A stretch of 64,000 nt of DNA from Tepidanaerobacter syntrophicus. GTDB lineage: Bacteria > Bacillota > Thermosediminibacteria > Thermosediminibacterales > Tepidanaerobacteraceae. The stretch's first letter is position 1. Every line of letters begins with the position of its first letter. The DNA lies in assembly GCF_001485475.2 (NCBI RefSeq), contig NZ_DF976999.1, forward strand, positions 96,001 to 160,000, in the 5' to 3' direction. Below are positions 52,602 through 61,822 of this stretch, piece after piece. A program made the translations under genes and the position numbers. The notes under the pieces are model-generated. The model had not been told where the DNA came from, made no database searches, and worked only from the letters and a program-made list of their open reading frames with translations.

Positions 52602-52611
52602 ATCATAAGAT

Positions 52612-52699
52612 GGTCATAATATGACCCTAATGGTAATTTTTTTAACCGTACATAAAAATATAACGGTAAAAATTTCTACCATTGGTAAATAATTTTACC
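52612..52699. promoter_or_regulatory. Upstream activator sites of the TyrR-like regulator
   Basis: Four dyads lie 10-110 bp upstream of the -24 box: GGTCATAATATGACC (52612-52626), GGTAA-N7-AACC type (52632-52646), GGTAAAAATTTCTACC (52665-52680) and GGTAAATAATTTTACC (52684-52699). The last two resemble TyrR boxes (TGTAAA-N6-TTTACA). Confidence 0.7.
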
Positions 52700-52700
52700 G

Positions 52701-54263
52701 TTAAAGTTCCTCATGATTAATATTGTACTGCTTTATTTTATTTATCACGGTTGCATGAGTTACGCCAAGGGCCTTTGCAGCTTTTCTTATACTCTTATGC
52801 TGTTTTAAAGCTTCTACTATTGCAATCTTTTCAGTCTCTGCTACGATATCCTTTAGAGTCCTCTGACTTTTTGAGTTTATTACGGCATTGCTTTTTAAGT
52901 CATCATGACGAAATAATAAATGCTGAGGTTCAATTCTATTATCGCACAAGTTTATAGCCCTTTCTATAACATTAGACAATTCCCTTATATTTCCGGGCCA
53001 TTCGTATTTTATTAAAAGCTCCATAGCCTCATCGCTTATGCCTTCCACTTTTTTACCCATTTTGTATGAAATCTTTTTGATAAATGCGTGAACCAATATA
53101 GGAATATCTTCTTTTCTCTCTCGCAGCGGAGGTATAACAAGGGGAATTACATTTAAACGGTAGTACAGGTCATCTCGGAATTGGCCATTTTTCATGAGTT
53201 CTTCTAAATTCCTGTTTGTGGCTGCTATAATTCTTACATCCACCGGTATCTCCTCGTTTGCCCCTACTTGCCTGATTTTGTTTTCTTGAAGAACCCGAAG
53301 AAGTTTTACCTGTAAATGGGTTGAAAGTTCTCCTATTTCATCTAAAAACAGAGTGCCTTTGTCCGCATATTTAAACAAGCCCTGCTTTCCGCCTTTTTTC
53401 GCACCTGTAAAAGCCCCTTCTTCATATCCGAAAAGCTCGCTTTCCAGCAGTGCATCAGGCAGGGCTGCACAGTTTACCGCAACAAACGGTTTGTCTCTTC
53501 TGGGGCTTGCCATGTGAATCGATCTTGCAAAAAGTTCCTTGCCGGTGCCGCTTTCTCCCCGTATCAGCACAGTAGAATCGCTCTTTGCCACCATCATTGC
53601 AAGTTCCTTTGCCTTAGTAATAGCCTCGCTTTTTCCTAAAATTTCATCAAACGTAATCATAGGGGTCTGAGTAAAATCGTGAATAAGCTCCATTACAGTT
53701 TCTATATCCTTCAATGATGCAACTGCGCCTATCGGCTTGCCTTCTTCGTCGAGAATGGGCCGGCCTGATGTGATATAGTGGCTCTTGAGCTTTTCGGTGT
53801 TTATAATCATCTCTTCGTTGTCATAGCTTTCTCCTGTAACTATGGTTTTCAGCATGGGGATATCGGGTGATATAAGGTCAGCGATATTTTTTCCCATAGC
53901 GTCTTTTGCTTTAATCTTGAGGATTTTTTCTGCCGCCGGGTTAAATGTTGTAATAATTCCCTTATCATCAACAGCAATTATCCCTTCTCCTGCCGCATCC
54001 AGCACTGCTTTTATATGTCTTTCCCGCCTTTCATGGGGCAAAAGTTCAACCTTCTTTACTTCGAGCACATCTTCTTCGGCCTGAAGCTGAGTTATTAGAT
54101 CAGATAGCGGTATCCGGAGACTGGAGTCTATCTTTATGCATACTAAGCCCGGGCTCACTTCTAAAGCCTTCAGGTTTACATCATATCGATAGAGTATTCT
54201 TAAAATATCTAAAGCCATGCCAATTCTGTCTCTTGTGTATATTTGAAGTCTTATGCTGCTCAA
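52701..54263 (-). CDS. Sigma-54-dependent TyrR-like transcriptional activator (ACT-PAS-AAA-HTH)
   Basis: 520 residues from a TTG behind GGAGGTGGGAAG. The first ~75 residues form an ACT-like domain ([20 protein letters not shown]), next a PAS domain ([20 protein letters not shown]). The AAA+ core has [17 protein letters not shown], the sigma-54 contact GAFTGA and [11 protein letters not shown]. The C-terminus is a Fis-type HTH ([20 protein letters not shown]). It should sense an amino acid through ACT and activate the -24/-12 promoter of mgl. The longer ORF to 54491 crosses the neighbouring terminator. Confidence 0.92.
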   Translation of the reverse strand: MSSIRLQIYTRDRIGMALDILRILYRYDVNLKALEVSPGLVCIKIDSSLRIPLSDLITQLQAEEDVLEVKKVELLPHERRERHIKAVLDAAGEGIIAVDDKGIITTFNPAAEKILKIKAKDAMGKNIADLISPDIPMLKTIVTGESYDNEEMIINTEKLKSHYITSGRPILDEEGKPIGAVASLKDIETVMELIHDFTQTPMITFDEILGKSEAITKAKELAMMVAKSDSTVLIRGESGTGKELFARSIHMASPRRDKPFVAVNCAALPDALLESELFGYEEGAFTGAKKGGKQGLFKYADKGTLFLDEIGELSTHLQVKLLRVLQENKIRQVGANEEIPVDVRIIAATNRNLEELMKNGQFRDDLYYRLNVIPLVIPPLRERKEDIPILVHAFIKKISYKMGKKVEGISDEAMELLIKYEWPGNIRELSNVIERAINLCDNRIEPQHLLFRHDDLKSNAVINSKSQRTLKDIVAETEKIAIVEALKQHKSIRKAAKALGVTHATVINKIKQYNINHEEL

Positions 54264-54300
54264 CTTCCCACCTCCGTCTTTTATTATATCACAAATAGAA

Positions 54301-54329
54301 AAAGCCCGGACTTTTAAAATCCAGGCTTT
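54301..54329 (-). terminator. Terminator of the zinc-ribbon gene
   Basis: AAAGCCTGGA pairs with TCCGGGCTTT (one G-U), loop ~9 nt, then TTCTATT on the minus strand. It separates the zinc-ribbon transcript from the TyrR-like regulator. Confidence 0.8.
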
Positions 54330-54339
54330 ACTTCCCCTA

Positions 54340-54648
54340 TTAATATCCGTTTTGGGCCGTATGATGGTTCTGGTAGCATTCGCTGCAGTATACGGGTCTA
54401 TCATTTCTGGGCTTAAAGGGAACTTGTGTGGTCGCTCCACAGTCGGCGCAAACTGCTTCATACATTTGTCTGTTCTGCTTTCTTTGGCCATTGCCGTTCA
54501 TTTTCTTTTTGCGTGCGTCGCGGCAGTCTTTGCATCTGATGGGTTCGTTCTCGAAACCCTTCTCTGCGTAAAATTCTTGTTCGCCTGCAGTGAAGACAAA
54601 TTCCTTGCCACACTCTTTACACACTAATGTTTTGTCCTGAAATGCCAT
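54340..54648 (-). CDS. Zinc-ribbon protein with four CxxC pairs
   Basis: 102 residues from ATG behind GAGGGG. It has two zinc ribbons: CKECGKEF with [11 protein letters not shown], and CADCG with CSEC. The [20 protein letters not shown] form is that of the zf-trcl/probable zinc-binding family of Firmicutes, of unknown function, in which the second ribbon often ends [14 protein letters not shown]. It probably binds RNA or a partner protein. An in-frame upstream extension of ~50 codons (to 54804) reads through a structured leader and lacks a ribosome site. Confidence 0.85.
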   Translation of the reverse strand: MAFQDKTLVCKECGKEFVFTAGEQEFYAEKGFENEPIRCKDCRDARKKKMNGNGQRKQNRQMYEAVCADCGATTQVPFKPRNDRPVYCSECYQNHHTAQNGY

Positions 54649-54679
54649 TAAAAAACCCCTCACTTTGAAAAGTTGTATT

Positions 54680-54800
54680 GGCATCTTAGCTGACCTGGTT
54701 TTTCCCCAAAACGCCGTATACTGCGAGTGGAACGCCACTCTGGGAGTCGTTTCGCCTACGGCCGTAGCATCGACTTTCAACCACAGACCTAAGTTATGCC
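54680..54800 (-). ncRNA. Structured 5' leader RNA of the zinc-ribbon gene (unassigned)
   Basis: A 121-nt element is closed by GGCAT/ATGCC and CTTAG/CTAAG, followed by TGGTT/AACCA. Inside are AGTCG/CGACT enclosing CTAC-GGCC-GTAG, and CCCA/TGGG enclosing the hairpin GAGTGG-CGTT-CCACTC. It begins at the predicted transcript start and ends ~30 nt before the gene. The GC content is well above its surroundings. A cis-regulatory RNA (riboswitch-like) is the first hypothesis; a leftover IS605/TnpB-type right end with an omega-RNA is the alternative. I do not recognise an Rfam family. Confidence 0.55.
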
Positions 54801-54809
54801 TCAAGCCTA

Positions 54810-54838
54810 ATTATAAACGCAATTCTTGAAAAAAGCAA
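54810..54838 (-). promoter_or_regulatory. Promoter of the leader RNA and zinc-ribbon gene
   Basis: TTGCTT (54833-54838), 17-bp spacer, TATAAT (54810-54815). The start point falls near 54803, next to the first paired base of the structured leader. Confidence 0.65.
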
Positions 54839-54870
54839 GAAAAATAATTTGTTATTCATACTTCGCCACT

Positions 54871-55317
54871 TTATTTTTTTGTGTCAATAAAAGCCCCGCC
54901 CCGCGAGGTTTTCCCGATAACTCCGTATCCTTTGAGAGCGCTTTTCATGCTATTTAAATTTTCAATATCATCTTTTAGTTTTAAGAACATCTTTTCAATA
55001 GAGCTTCGATTTTCATCATCAAGTTTTTTTATTTTTTTAAGCCATTCTCCTATAGTATTGTATAACTGCCTGATTTTAGGGTCTGAATGGTTGAGCATAT
55101 ACTCCCTCATAGCTGCGATATCGCCTTTAAAAAGCGCAGACAGGCGGCTGTCTGTAAGATCGATTTCACTTATAAGCTGCTGCCTGCCGCTCATGGCATT
55201 TAGCAAGTCTTCAGCATCGTCTTTTTGCAGTGCGCCGGAAATTTTCTCTGTGCTGCTATAAAGTTTTTTCATATAGCTTAATTTATCTTCAAGCAATTTC
55301 AATACATCTTTTTCCAT
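54871..55317 (-). CDS. FlgN-like flagellar export chaperone
   Basis: 148 residues, nearly all amphipathic helix (LLEDKLSYMKKLYSSTEKIS, LLNAMSGRQQLISEIDLTDS, IGEWLKKIKKLDDENRSSIE). Length, helical profile and its place after FliS fit a FlgN-type or FliT-like chaperone which keeps hook-filament junction or cap proteins unfolded before export. The exact partner cannot be read from sequence. Confidence 0.65.
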   Translation of the reverse strand: MEKDVLKLLEDKLSYMKKLYSSTEKISGALQKDDAEDLLNAMSGRQQLISEIDLTDSRLSALFKGDIAAMREYMLNHSDPKIRQLYNTIGEWLKKIKKLDDENRSSIEKMFLKLKDDIENLNSMKSALKGYGVIGKTSRGGAFIDTKK

Positions 55318-55347
55318 TGTATTTCTCCTGCTGCCTTTTTTGATAAA

Positions 55348-55728
55348 TCAGGCATTCTTTTTTAATCTAATGCAGGCTTCGCTCCATGTATCTTTTAAAT
55401 CTGTTAGCATTGACTCTACTGTATCGAGTATATTTACATCTTTCTTGATATTTGCTTCAATAAGCTGTCTATACAAAAAATCGTAGATTTTTACAAGGTC
55501 TTCTGACACTTCGTAGCTCATGTCAAGGCTTGCTTCAAGCTCGGCAATTATGTCCTCGGCTCTTGCAATATTGTAGTTGGCGCTCTCAATATCCTTTTCA
55601 TCCACGGCTTTTTTTGCAAGCCTTACAAATTTTATCGCTCCCTCAAACAGCATAATCATTAATCGTTCAGGAGAGGCTGACATTATGGAGTTATAACGGT
55701 ACTGTTGATAACCGTTGGCGTTTATCAT
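55348..55728 (-). CDS. fliS: Flagellar export chaperone FliS
   Basis: 126 residues. NGYQQYRYNSIMSASPERLM, IMLFEGAIKFVRLAKKAVDE and NYNIARAEDIIAELEASLD are the standard FliS pattern. It binds the C-terminus of flagellin and prevents early polymerisation. It lies directly after fliD, as usual. Confidence 0.95.
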   Translation of the reverse strand: MINANGYQQYRYNSIMSASPERLMIMLFEGAIKFVRLAKKAVDEKDIESANYNIARAEDIIAELEASLDMSYEVSEDLVKIYDFLYRQLIEANIKKDVNILDTVESMLTDLKDTWSEACIRLKKNA

Positions 55729-55759
55729 CTATAGACCCCCTTTGCATCTGCTATAAAAT

Positions 55760-57631
55760 CTAAGAGCTGCTGCCCGAATATGTTCCAAACTGCATACTTA
55801 TCCACATGCTCTGCTGGTTTGCATACTGGACGGCTTGTTCCATTGCGGTAAATTTGCTCCAGTAGCGATCTTCTGTCTGTTTCAGTTGTTCTTCTAATGC
55901 TGAAATACGGTCCTCTGTCTCGGTAATCTTTTTTCCAAGTACGCTGTCATCATATATCTGATATTCTCCGCCGCCGGCTTTTTGAGTAATATCATTTATA
56001 CCGCTCTTTAGTATATCATATACGCGGGTCGCAACTCCTTGGCTGCTGTAATTATCGCCTGAGCTGTTGAAAAGCTTTGTAATGCTGTCAGGATCTTGGG
56101 TGATAGCCGCTCGAAGTTTGTCCTCATCAACATATAGTTTGCCTTTTTCTTTCCAATTACTTGTGGTGATACCTATGGAAGAAAGAGAATTTAGACCTTT
56201 CGGCAGTCCTGCAACCGGTGTGGATACCGCCGAGCGAAGATTATTTACTATATTGTTTAATATCGAGTCAGATCTGAGGAGGCCGCTTTTCGCCTTTTCT
56301 TCCCACAGCTTTATCTCATCTTCACTCATGGCACTTCTTTGTTCTTGGGTAAGAGGAGTGTAATCTTTGTAGCGCTGCTCAGAAAGTTTTCCGTTTATTA
56401 AGTCGATGGTTTCGTTATAAAGGTCAACGTACTTTTTTATATTGTCTACTACGCTGTCCACATCATTTTCCAAATGAAAGGACGCGGTTTTGCCAACTTC
56501 CATGGTTTCTTTTAGGGTAAATCTCATACCTAAAGCAGTAAAATCATTTGTAGATTTTTCAACAATGGTGCCGTTTAAAACTATTCTGGCGTTTTCCCCT
56601 GAAGCCTCGGCTGCATTAAACCCGAGAGCCGTGAAAAATCCGCTGTCATCAGTTATTTCTACCTTTGCGCCAAGACTTGTTTCTTTTGATGATATTACAA
56701 GTTTGTCTGTTAGCGCATCGTAGCGTGCTGTAGCACCTAAATCCGCTGTTGTATTTATTTTATCAAGGATAGTCTGCAAGCTTGCATTAGAATCAAATTC
56801 AAAGGCTTTTCCGTTTATCTTAAAGGATATATTTGTATCTCCAATACTGCCTGATATCTGAGACTTTAGAGATGTGTTTAGATTTAGCGGGCTGTAAGCT
56901 GCGCCGTCGCTAAATCCGATCTTTGAAAGGGTTGTGTCATTTTCAACTGCATTTAAGGTTATCGGGACTTTGTTGTAGTTTTCTGCAGGTTGTAATGTAA
57001 GCTTATTATTCTGAATGTTTACCTGCACCCGCTTTATCCCGCTGATGGTATCTCCATTACTGTCGCCCTGCCAGCCGAAGGCTGTATTTATAGCCGCCTC
57101 CAGGTCTTGTGCCAGAGCCTTCATATCGTCGGCATTTGACGTGTCATATGTTCCGGCGTTTAGTTCAACAGTCTTTTTTACTCCATTTATTGTTACAGAA
57201 AATCTGCTGCCTTCTGTAATTTCTATCTGGCCGGAAAGCTCCTGTCCTGTTAATGGTTTTGCAAGGCCAGATGCGCTTTCAAGCTTTGCATAGCTTGCTA
57301 TCTGTTCAACTTTAACAGTATAATTTCCGGGAACGGCTGCGGCACCCGGCGCCACTGAAAAATACTTGCTAAAGTCTGCACCATCGTTCATTGTCCCTAC
57401 TGCTTTATATTTCAAATATGAACCTGCAAGCTTCATATTAAATGTGCTGTCGTAAAAGGACTTTAGCTTTAGGTTTATATCCCGGTAGTCTGATTTTTGC
57501 CATTCTAGAATTTGCTTTTGCTGGTAGAGTTTGTCGACTTTTGTCCTTTCAGCTTTCATCAGGTCTGATACAATTTGGTCTATGTCCATACCTGAGACCA
57601 AGCCGCCTATTCTCATTGAACTTGAGGCCAT
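55760..57631 (-). CDS. fliD: Flagellar hook-associated protein 2, filament cap FliD
   Basis: 623 residues from ATG behind GGAGGAGGTG. The N-terminal MRIGGLVSGMDIDQIVSDLM, RTKVDKLYQQKQILEWQKSD and the C-terminal region (GLNSLSSIGITTSNWKEKGK, LRAAITQDPDSITKLFNSSG) are FliD_N and FliD_C, with C-terminal heptads. FliD caps the growing filament. About 100 residues longer than many Firmicutes FliD, because of the central variable beta domain. Confidence 0.95.
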   Translation of the reverse strand: MASSSMRIGGLVSGMDIDQIVSDLMKAERTKVDKLYQQKQILEWQKSDYRDINLKLKSFYDSTFNMKLAGSYLKYKAVGTMNDGADFSKYFSVAPGAAAVPGNYTVKVEQIASYAKLESASGLAKPLTGQELSGQIEITEGSRFSVTINGVKKTVELNAGTYDTSNADDMKALAQDLEAAINTAFGWQGDSNGDTISGIKRVQVNIQNNKLTLQPAENYNKVPITLNAVENDTTLSKIGFSDGAAYSPLNLNTSLKSQISGSIGDTNISFKINGKAFEFDSNASLQTILDKINTTADLGATARYDALTDKLVISSKETSLGAKVEITDDSGFFTALGFNAAEASGENARIVLNGTIVEKSTNDFTALGMRFTLKETMEVGKTASFHLENDVDSVVDNIKKYVDLYNETIDLINGKLSEQRYKDYTPLTQEQRSAMSEDEIKLWEEKAKSGLLRSDSILNNIVNNLRSAVSTPVAGLPKGLNSLSSIGITTSNWKEKGKLYVDEDKLRAAITQDPDSITKLFNSSGDNYSSQGVATRVYDILKSGINDITQKAGGGEYQIYDDSVLGKKITETEDRISALEEQLKQTEDRYWSKFTAMEQAVQYANQQSMWISMQFGTYSGSSS

Positions 57632-57653
57632 TTTTCTCACCTCCTCCTAAGGC

Positions 57654-57980
57654 TTATGCCTTCTCATCTACTATAAGGCCTGCCTGTTTCCAGAGCCCCG
57701 CTAAAAGATCGAGGAACTTTTCCGGGGGAATCTCCGCTATTACGTCGCTGGTTATCCTGTCAACTATTCTAACCATCACTCTTTTGGTTCCGTCATGGAT
57801 TTTAAACTCCATTCGCGTAGATGTATATTCATTTGATAAACTTCTCAAGCTTTTTATGTCAAGCTCAAAATCCTTATTTTCCTGCCCGCCCCTAAGATCA
57901 GCAGCTTCTCCTGTGGTTTTTGAAAGGTTTTGTGCAAAGCTCATATCTATATTGCTAAAATAAGATGAATCTATCCTCAA
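57654..57980 (-). CDS. flaG: FlaG family flagellar protein
   Basis: 108 residues with the FlaG core LEFKIHDGT-like EFKIHDGTKRVMVRIVDRIT and SDVIAEIPPEKFLDLLAGLW near the C-terminus. It helps control filament length or assembly. It lies 13 bp before fliD and after the flagellin terminator hairpin. Confidence 0.9.
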   Translation of the reverse strand: MRIDSSYFSNIDMSFAQNLSKTTGEAADLRGGQENKDFELDIKSLRSLSNEYTSTRMEFKIHDGTKRVMVRIVDRITSDVIAEIPPEKFLDLLAGLWKQAGLIVDEKA

Positions 57981-58005
57981 ATAATATCACCCCGCATAAT
58001 ACACA

Positions 58006-58026
58006 GCCCGGCGGATTCCGCCGGGC
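58006..58026 (-). terminator. GC-rich terminator-like hairpin after flagellin
   Basis: GCCCGGCGG/CCGCCGGGC perfect nine-bp stem with a three-base loop, then TGTGTATTAT on the minus strand. Without a full T-run it may be a partial terminator that lowers expression of flaG-fliD relative to the filament. Confidence 0.65.
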
Positions 58027-58054
58027 ATGCAAGATTATAGAAATAATGCAGAGT

Positions 58055-59563
58055 TTAACCTAAAAGCTTAAGCACAGTCTGAGGAGCTGCATTAGCTTGA
58101 GCCAGCATAGCGGTTGCAGCCTGAGTCAGGATATTCTGCTTAGTGAATTCCATCATTTCCTTCGCCATATCCACATCACGGATACGGGATTCTGCAGCCT
58201 GCAGGTTTTCTGCAGATGCATCTAGGTTGTTGATGGTGTGCTCTAAACGGTTCTGCATAGCACCAAGTTTGGAGCGCTCGGCAGAAACCGTTTCAATAGC
58301 TTTATTTATTACTGTAATTGCCTTATCAGCCGCTGCCTGAGTGGATACATCAATACCCTTCGGTGCCACAGCCTCTATAATGTTGTTTGGATCGCTAACG
58401 TCAGCTGCCGCTGCTTCTACAGTAGTAATGTTAATAGTGCCGGCGGCTGCTGTCACATCAGATGTTTCAAATGTAAGGCCTTCAAAAGCGCCGGTTCCCG
58501 CAACACTTTTTGCCGAATCTGCAACAACTACTGTCTCAGTATTAGTGCCATCACTAAATGTTACAATTGTTTCATCTGGGTTTGCATCAGCACCACCTGC
58601 TAATTCAATAGTTCCGGCATTTACCAAACCCGACGCGGTAAATGTGCCGTCCAGCGAAAGCGATATACTGCTTAAAGACGTGTTTGCTCCTTGAATCGCT
58701 GTCTCAATAGCGCTAAGATCAGCCGGTGCTGCTGTTGCACTATTATCCCAATCTCCTGTTATGGTTACTGTCTTTGTAGTATCATCCCATGCTGCTGCTA
58801 AAGCGGCATCGCTATCATCTCCAAAAACAATTTTTACACCATTAAGGGCCGTCCCAACTGATCCGGCACTTGCTGTTATGGTACCATTTGCACCTGTTGT
58901 ACTAAGTGTCCCGGTAGCTTCGGTTCCTGTATTATCTGTTGCCGAAATTTCTATCGCGGCTCCGTTTACGATACCTGTGCCAAGTGTATCTCCAAGTTTT
59001 ACGGAAGATATATTTGTTGCTCCGCTTGCTATACTTGCTTCTACGCTGTCTCGAGCTACGCCTAATGAGTAAGCATCCATCGCATTTATACCTAGAGAAA
59101 TGTTCTGCCCTTCGTTTGCGCCGATATGGAACTTAATGTCTTTGATTCCGCCGTTTAAGAGCTTTTGTGTGTTAAATTCGGTATTATTAGAAATTCTTGT
59201 TATCTCAGCTGCCAATTGGTCGACTTCTTTTTGAATCTCGCCTCTGTCAACTTCGATGTTGGTATCGCTTGATGACTGAACGGCAAGTTCTCTCATCTTC
59301 TGCAGAATAGAGTGGGTTTCGTTAAGTCCGCCTTCTGCAGTCTGAATAAGGGAAATACCGTCTTGGGCATTCTTTGATGCCATATTAAGCCCTCTTATCT
59401 GTGCTCTCATCTTTTCAGAGATTGCAAGTCCTGCAGCATCGTCGCCGGCTCTGTTTATTCTATAACCGGATGACAATTTTTCAAGTGATTTCTGCATATT
59501 TGAATTGTTGATTGAAAGCTGGCGGTGAGTGTTTAGCGCCATAATGTTGTTGTTAATTCTCAT
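58055..59563 (-). CDS. hag: Flagellin with a large variable central domain
   Basis: 502 residues. The conserved D0/D1 ends are present: MRINNNIMALNTHRQLSINN, LSSGYRINRAGDDAAGLAIS at the N-terminus, and MQNRLEHTINNLDASAENLQ and QNILTQAATAMLAQANAAPQ at the C-terminus. Residues ~175-395 form a Thr/Ala/Gly/Asp-rich beta-domain with repeated strand patterns, about 220 residues more than the short Bacillus-type flagellin. It is almost lysine- and aromatic-poor. This exposed part is a usual site for O-glycosylation, and a glycosyltransferase gene lies directly upstream. Confidence 0.95.
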   Translation of the reverse strand: MRINNNIMALNTHRQLSINNSNMQKSLEKLSSGYRINRAGDDAAGLAISEKMRAQIRGLNMASKNAQDGISLIQTAEGGLNETHSILQKMRELAVQSSSDTNIEVDRGEIQKEVDQLAAEITRISNNTEFNTQKLLNGGIKDIKFHIGANEGQNISLGINAMDAYSLGVARDSVEASIASGATNISSVKLGDTLGTGIVNGAAIEISATDNTGTEATGTLSTTGANGTITASAGSVGTALNGVKIVFGDDSDAALAAAWDDTTKTVTITGDWDNSATAAPADLSAIETAIQGANTSLSSISLSLDGTFTASGLVNAGTIELAGGADANPDETIVTFSDGTNTETVVVADSAKSVAGTGAFEGLTFETSDVTAAAGTINITTVEAAAADVSDPNNIIEAVAPKGIDVSTQAAADKAITVINKAIETVSAERSKLGAMQNRLEHTINNLDASAENLQAAESRIRDVDMAKEMMEFTKQNILTQAATAMLAQANAAPQTVLKLLG

Positions 59564-59653
59564 TAATTATTCCTCCCTGATTTTTTATTTTCCCGCATCC
59601 CTGCAGGTAAATTTTTTTCGACCGGCCGGATCGAAATCATCTTTTCACTTTTA

Positions 59654-59680
59654 TTATCGGTAGATATGAAATAGAGTTAA
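59654..59680 (-). promoter_or_regulatory. Sigma-28 (SigD/FliA) promoter of flagellin
   Basis: On the minus strand TTAA (59677-59680), 15 bp, ACCGATAA (59654-59661), close to the TAAA-N15-GCCGATAA consensus. It lies ~90 bp before the flagellin ATG. The leader contains a CCGGCCGG-centred palindrome that may stabilise the mRNA. Confidence 0.8.
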
Positions 59681-59801
59681 TTTTGAAATTCGGCTTTTAT
59701 ATATCATTTTACACGTTTTACTTCATAAATCTCACAATTAGTATGTCATTTAGCTTTTTTGCGCTATTTTTCGCTTTGATACTTTGCGGTAACTAATTGT
59801 T

Positions 59802-61781
59802 TTACTGATAAATAGCTAAAAGTTCTTCCAGATTTATCTCCGGATATATTTCTTTTACAATCTCGCCGATTGATTCTGCTTCATCATTTTTATTCATAAT
59901 GGTATACAATTGGTATATCAGCATATAATTGTCAATATCTGTTTTATCTAAATTAAGCGCGTTTGAGGCCATGACAAGTGCATCATCATTCATTCCTTTT
60001 TCAATTGCTTTTTGTGCAAGATATCTGTAAACTCCCGGATCTTGGCAGTTGCGGTCTGCCGCTATAATATAGGCTTGAAGTGCTTGCTCCTCAAAACCCT
60101 TTTCCTGCATCATTTTACCGTATCTTGCATAGTCGTCTCTTCCAAAATCTATGTTGTAAATGTTTAGTGCATCATTTAGCAGTTCAAATTCATTTATTTT
60201 CAATAAGAAACTCAATAATTGGAAAAACGATTCTCTTATATCATCAAACTTTGCTCTCATATCGCCTATTAAACTCAAGAACAGTTTTTTATCTGCTGAA
60301 TCTTCCAGTTCCCACAATATGTCTTTTGCGCGATCAAGATTTTTTAGTATCATATAGCATAAGGATGTATAGTAAACTGACATACTTTTTGATTTACCGA
60401 ATTCTGCTTCAAAGCATTTCAAGGCATCTTCATATTTTTTTAGGCCCATGTATGCAATGCCCTTTAAATTATTTAATCCTCCAATTTCAACATTAATTTC
60501 TTCAAGATATTGCAGTACTACGTTGAATTCTCCAATATCCAAGTATAGTTGTGCCAATATAGCAAAGTTGTTAGAATTTGTTTTTTCCACGTACTTATCA
60601 AAGAATTCTCTTACCGCTTCAGGTGTTTCATTTTTAACAAGAATCTCGAAAAGTTTTTTGAAAACCTGACCGTATCCTGGTTTTATTACGAGCAGCTTGG
60701 TGTATTCTTTGACGGCATTATGCAGTTGGCCTAATTTTTCATAGCAAAAAGCGATCATATATCTTGCTTTGTAGCTTCCAGCGCCTGCTATAGTATTTGC
60801 AACTCCGCTGTATTCACCTATAGACAAACATTCTGTAAACATTTCAATAGCTTTTTGATACCGCTTTTGCTCCACGTATATGCTTGCCTCAAGAAATCTG
60901 AAATCCGGCAGTTGCGGGTATATTGATGCGGCCTGCTCAATAATATTTAGCGCCTGCTCATACTCCTTTAACTCAGTATGTGCAGATATTAGATATATTA
61001 ATGTTCTTATCATTAAAGATGAATTAGAAGATAAAGATTTTTGGGCAATCATTAAATGTTTAAGTGCTTTTTGATACTCTCTTGCATTGCAGTATTCTAC
61101 TCCTAGGTTGACATGCTGGAACATATCGTTGGGATGTTCTAAAAGATAATCTGAAATCATTTTTATATACCGCTGTGTCTTATTCTTTTCAATTCTTATT
61201 TCGCTCAAGTATCCATAGTGTAAGATTGTTACATCTGCTTTTTTAAATATAGGCTCACTGCCATCTGCCACGTTTTTTAAATTTTCATGAATAGGATATA
61301 CGTATTTTAGCTTTCCATTATTTCTAAATAACTTAAAATTATAGTGAATCTGGGCAAGATCGTCTGAAGCATTACTTCCGCTATAGTTTATAAATTTAAA
61401 TATATAAGCTTCTACGGTATCGTCGTTTAGCAAGGGCAGAATTTTTGCAACATCTTCCTTTTTAACTTCTTCATCCCCATCTAGGAACAATATCCAATCA
61501 GATTTGGCATGTTCTATAGCAGTATTTCGCGCTTTGCTGAAATCATCCTGCCACTTTTCGTGTATCACTTTTGCGCCAAGGCTTTCAGCTATCTCCACCG
61601 TCCTATCCTTTGAACCTGTATCCACCACCACAATCTCATCCACTATATCTTTAACGCTATTTATACATCGGGAAATATTCTTTTCTTCATCCTTTGTAAT
61701 GATGCAGAGTGAGAGGGTGGAAGGCTTTAGTTCGCTGTTTAATAAAGCCAACTGTTTCTTAATATCAGTATTTTCATTCAT
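59802..61781 (-). CDS. Glycosyltransferase family 2 with TPR repeats
   Basis: 659 residues. Residues ~15-120 are the GT2 nucleotide-sugar-binding core: LSLCIITKDEEKNISRCINS, EIVVVDTGSKDRT and LFLDGDEEVKKED with the DxD motif. From ~210 on TPR-like helices repeat (YQKALKHLMIAQKSL, YEQALNIIEQAAS, YQKAIEMFTECLS). This architecture occurs beside clostridial flagellin genes and glycosylates flagellin or cell-surface polymers. It is transcribed towards flagellin, with its own transcript. Confidence 0.88.
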   Translation of the reverse strand: MNENTDIKKQLALLNSELKPSTLSLCIITKDEEKNISRCINSVKDIVDEIVVVDTGSKDRTVEIAESLGAKVIHEKWQDDFSKARNTAIEHAKSDWILFLDGDEEVKKEDVAKILPLLNDDTVEAYIFKFINYSGSNASDDLAQIHYNFKLFRNNGKLKYVYPIHENLKNVADGSEPIFKKADVTILHYGYLSEIRIEKNKTQRYIKMISDYLLEHPNDMFQHVNLGVEYCNAREYQKALKHLMIAQKSLSSNSSLMIRTLIYLISAHTELKEYEQALNIIEQAASIYPQLPDFRFLEASIYVEQKRYQKAIEMFTECLSIGEYSGVANTIAGAGSYKARYMIAFCYEKLGQLHNAVKEYTKLLVIKPGYGQVFKKLFEILVKNETPEAVREFFDKYVEKTNSNNFAILAQLYLDIGEFNVVLQYLEEINVEIGGLNNLKGIAYMGLKKYEDALKCFEAEFGKSKSMSVYYTSLCYMILKNLDRAKDILWELEDSADKKLFLSLIGDMRAKFDDIRESFFQLLSFLLKINEFELLNDALNIYNIDFGRDDYARYGKMMQEKGFEEQALQAYIIAADRNCQDPGVYRYLAQKAIEKGMNDDALVMASNALNLDKTDIDNYMLIYQLYTIMNKNDEAESIGEIVKEIYPEINLEELLAIYQ

Positions 61782-61822
61782 ATACGCTGTCTCCCTAAAT
61801 AATTATTTAAGAGTTTATCAAG

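Noticed and set aside
54680-54800. SRP (4.5S) RNA, because of ACCAGGTCAG
   Set aside because: The essential GGTCCGGAAGGAAGCAG apical motif is missing; the match is too short.
54340-54804. N-terminally extended zinc-ribbon protein of 154 residues
   Set aside because: The additional ~50 codons lie over a predicted structured leader; the inner ATG has GAGGGG at proper spacing.
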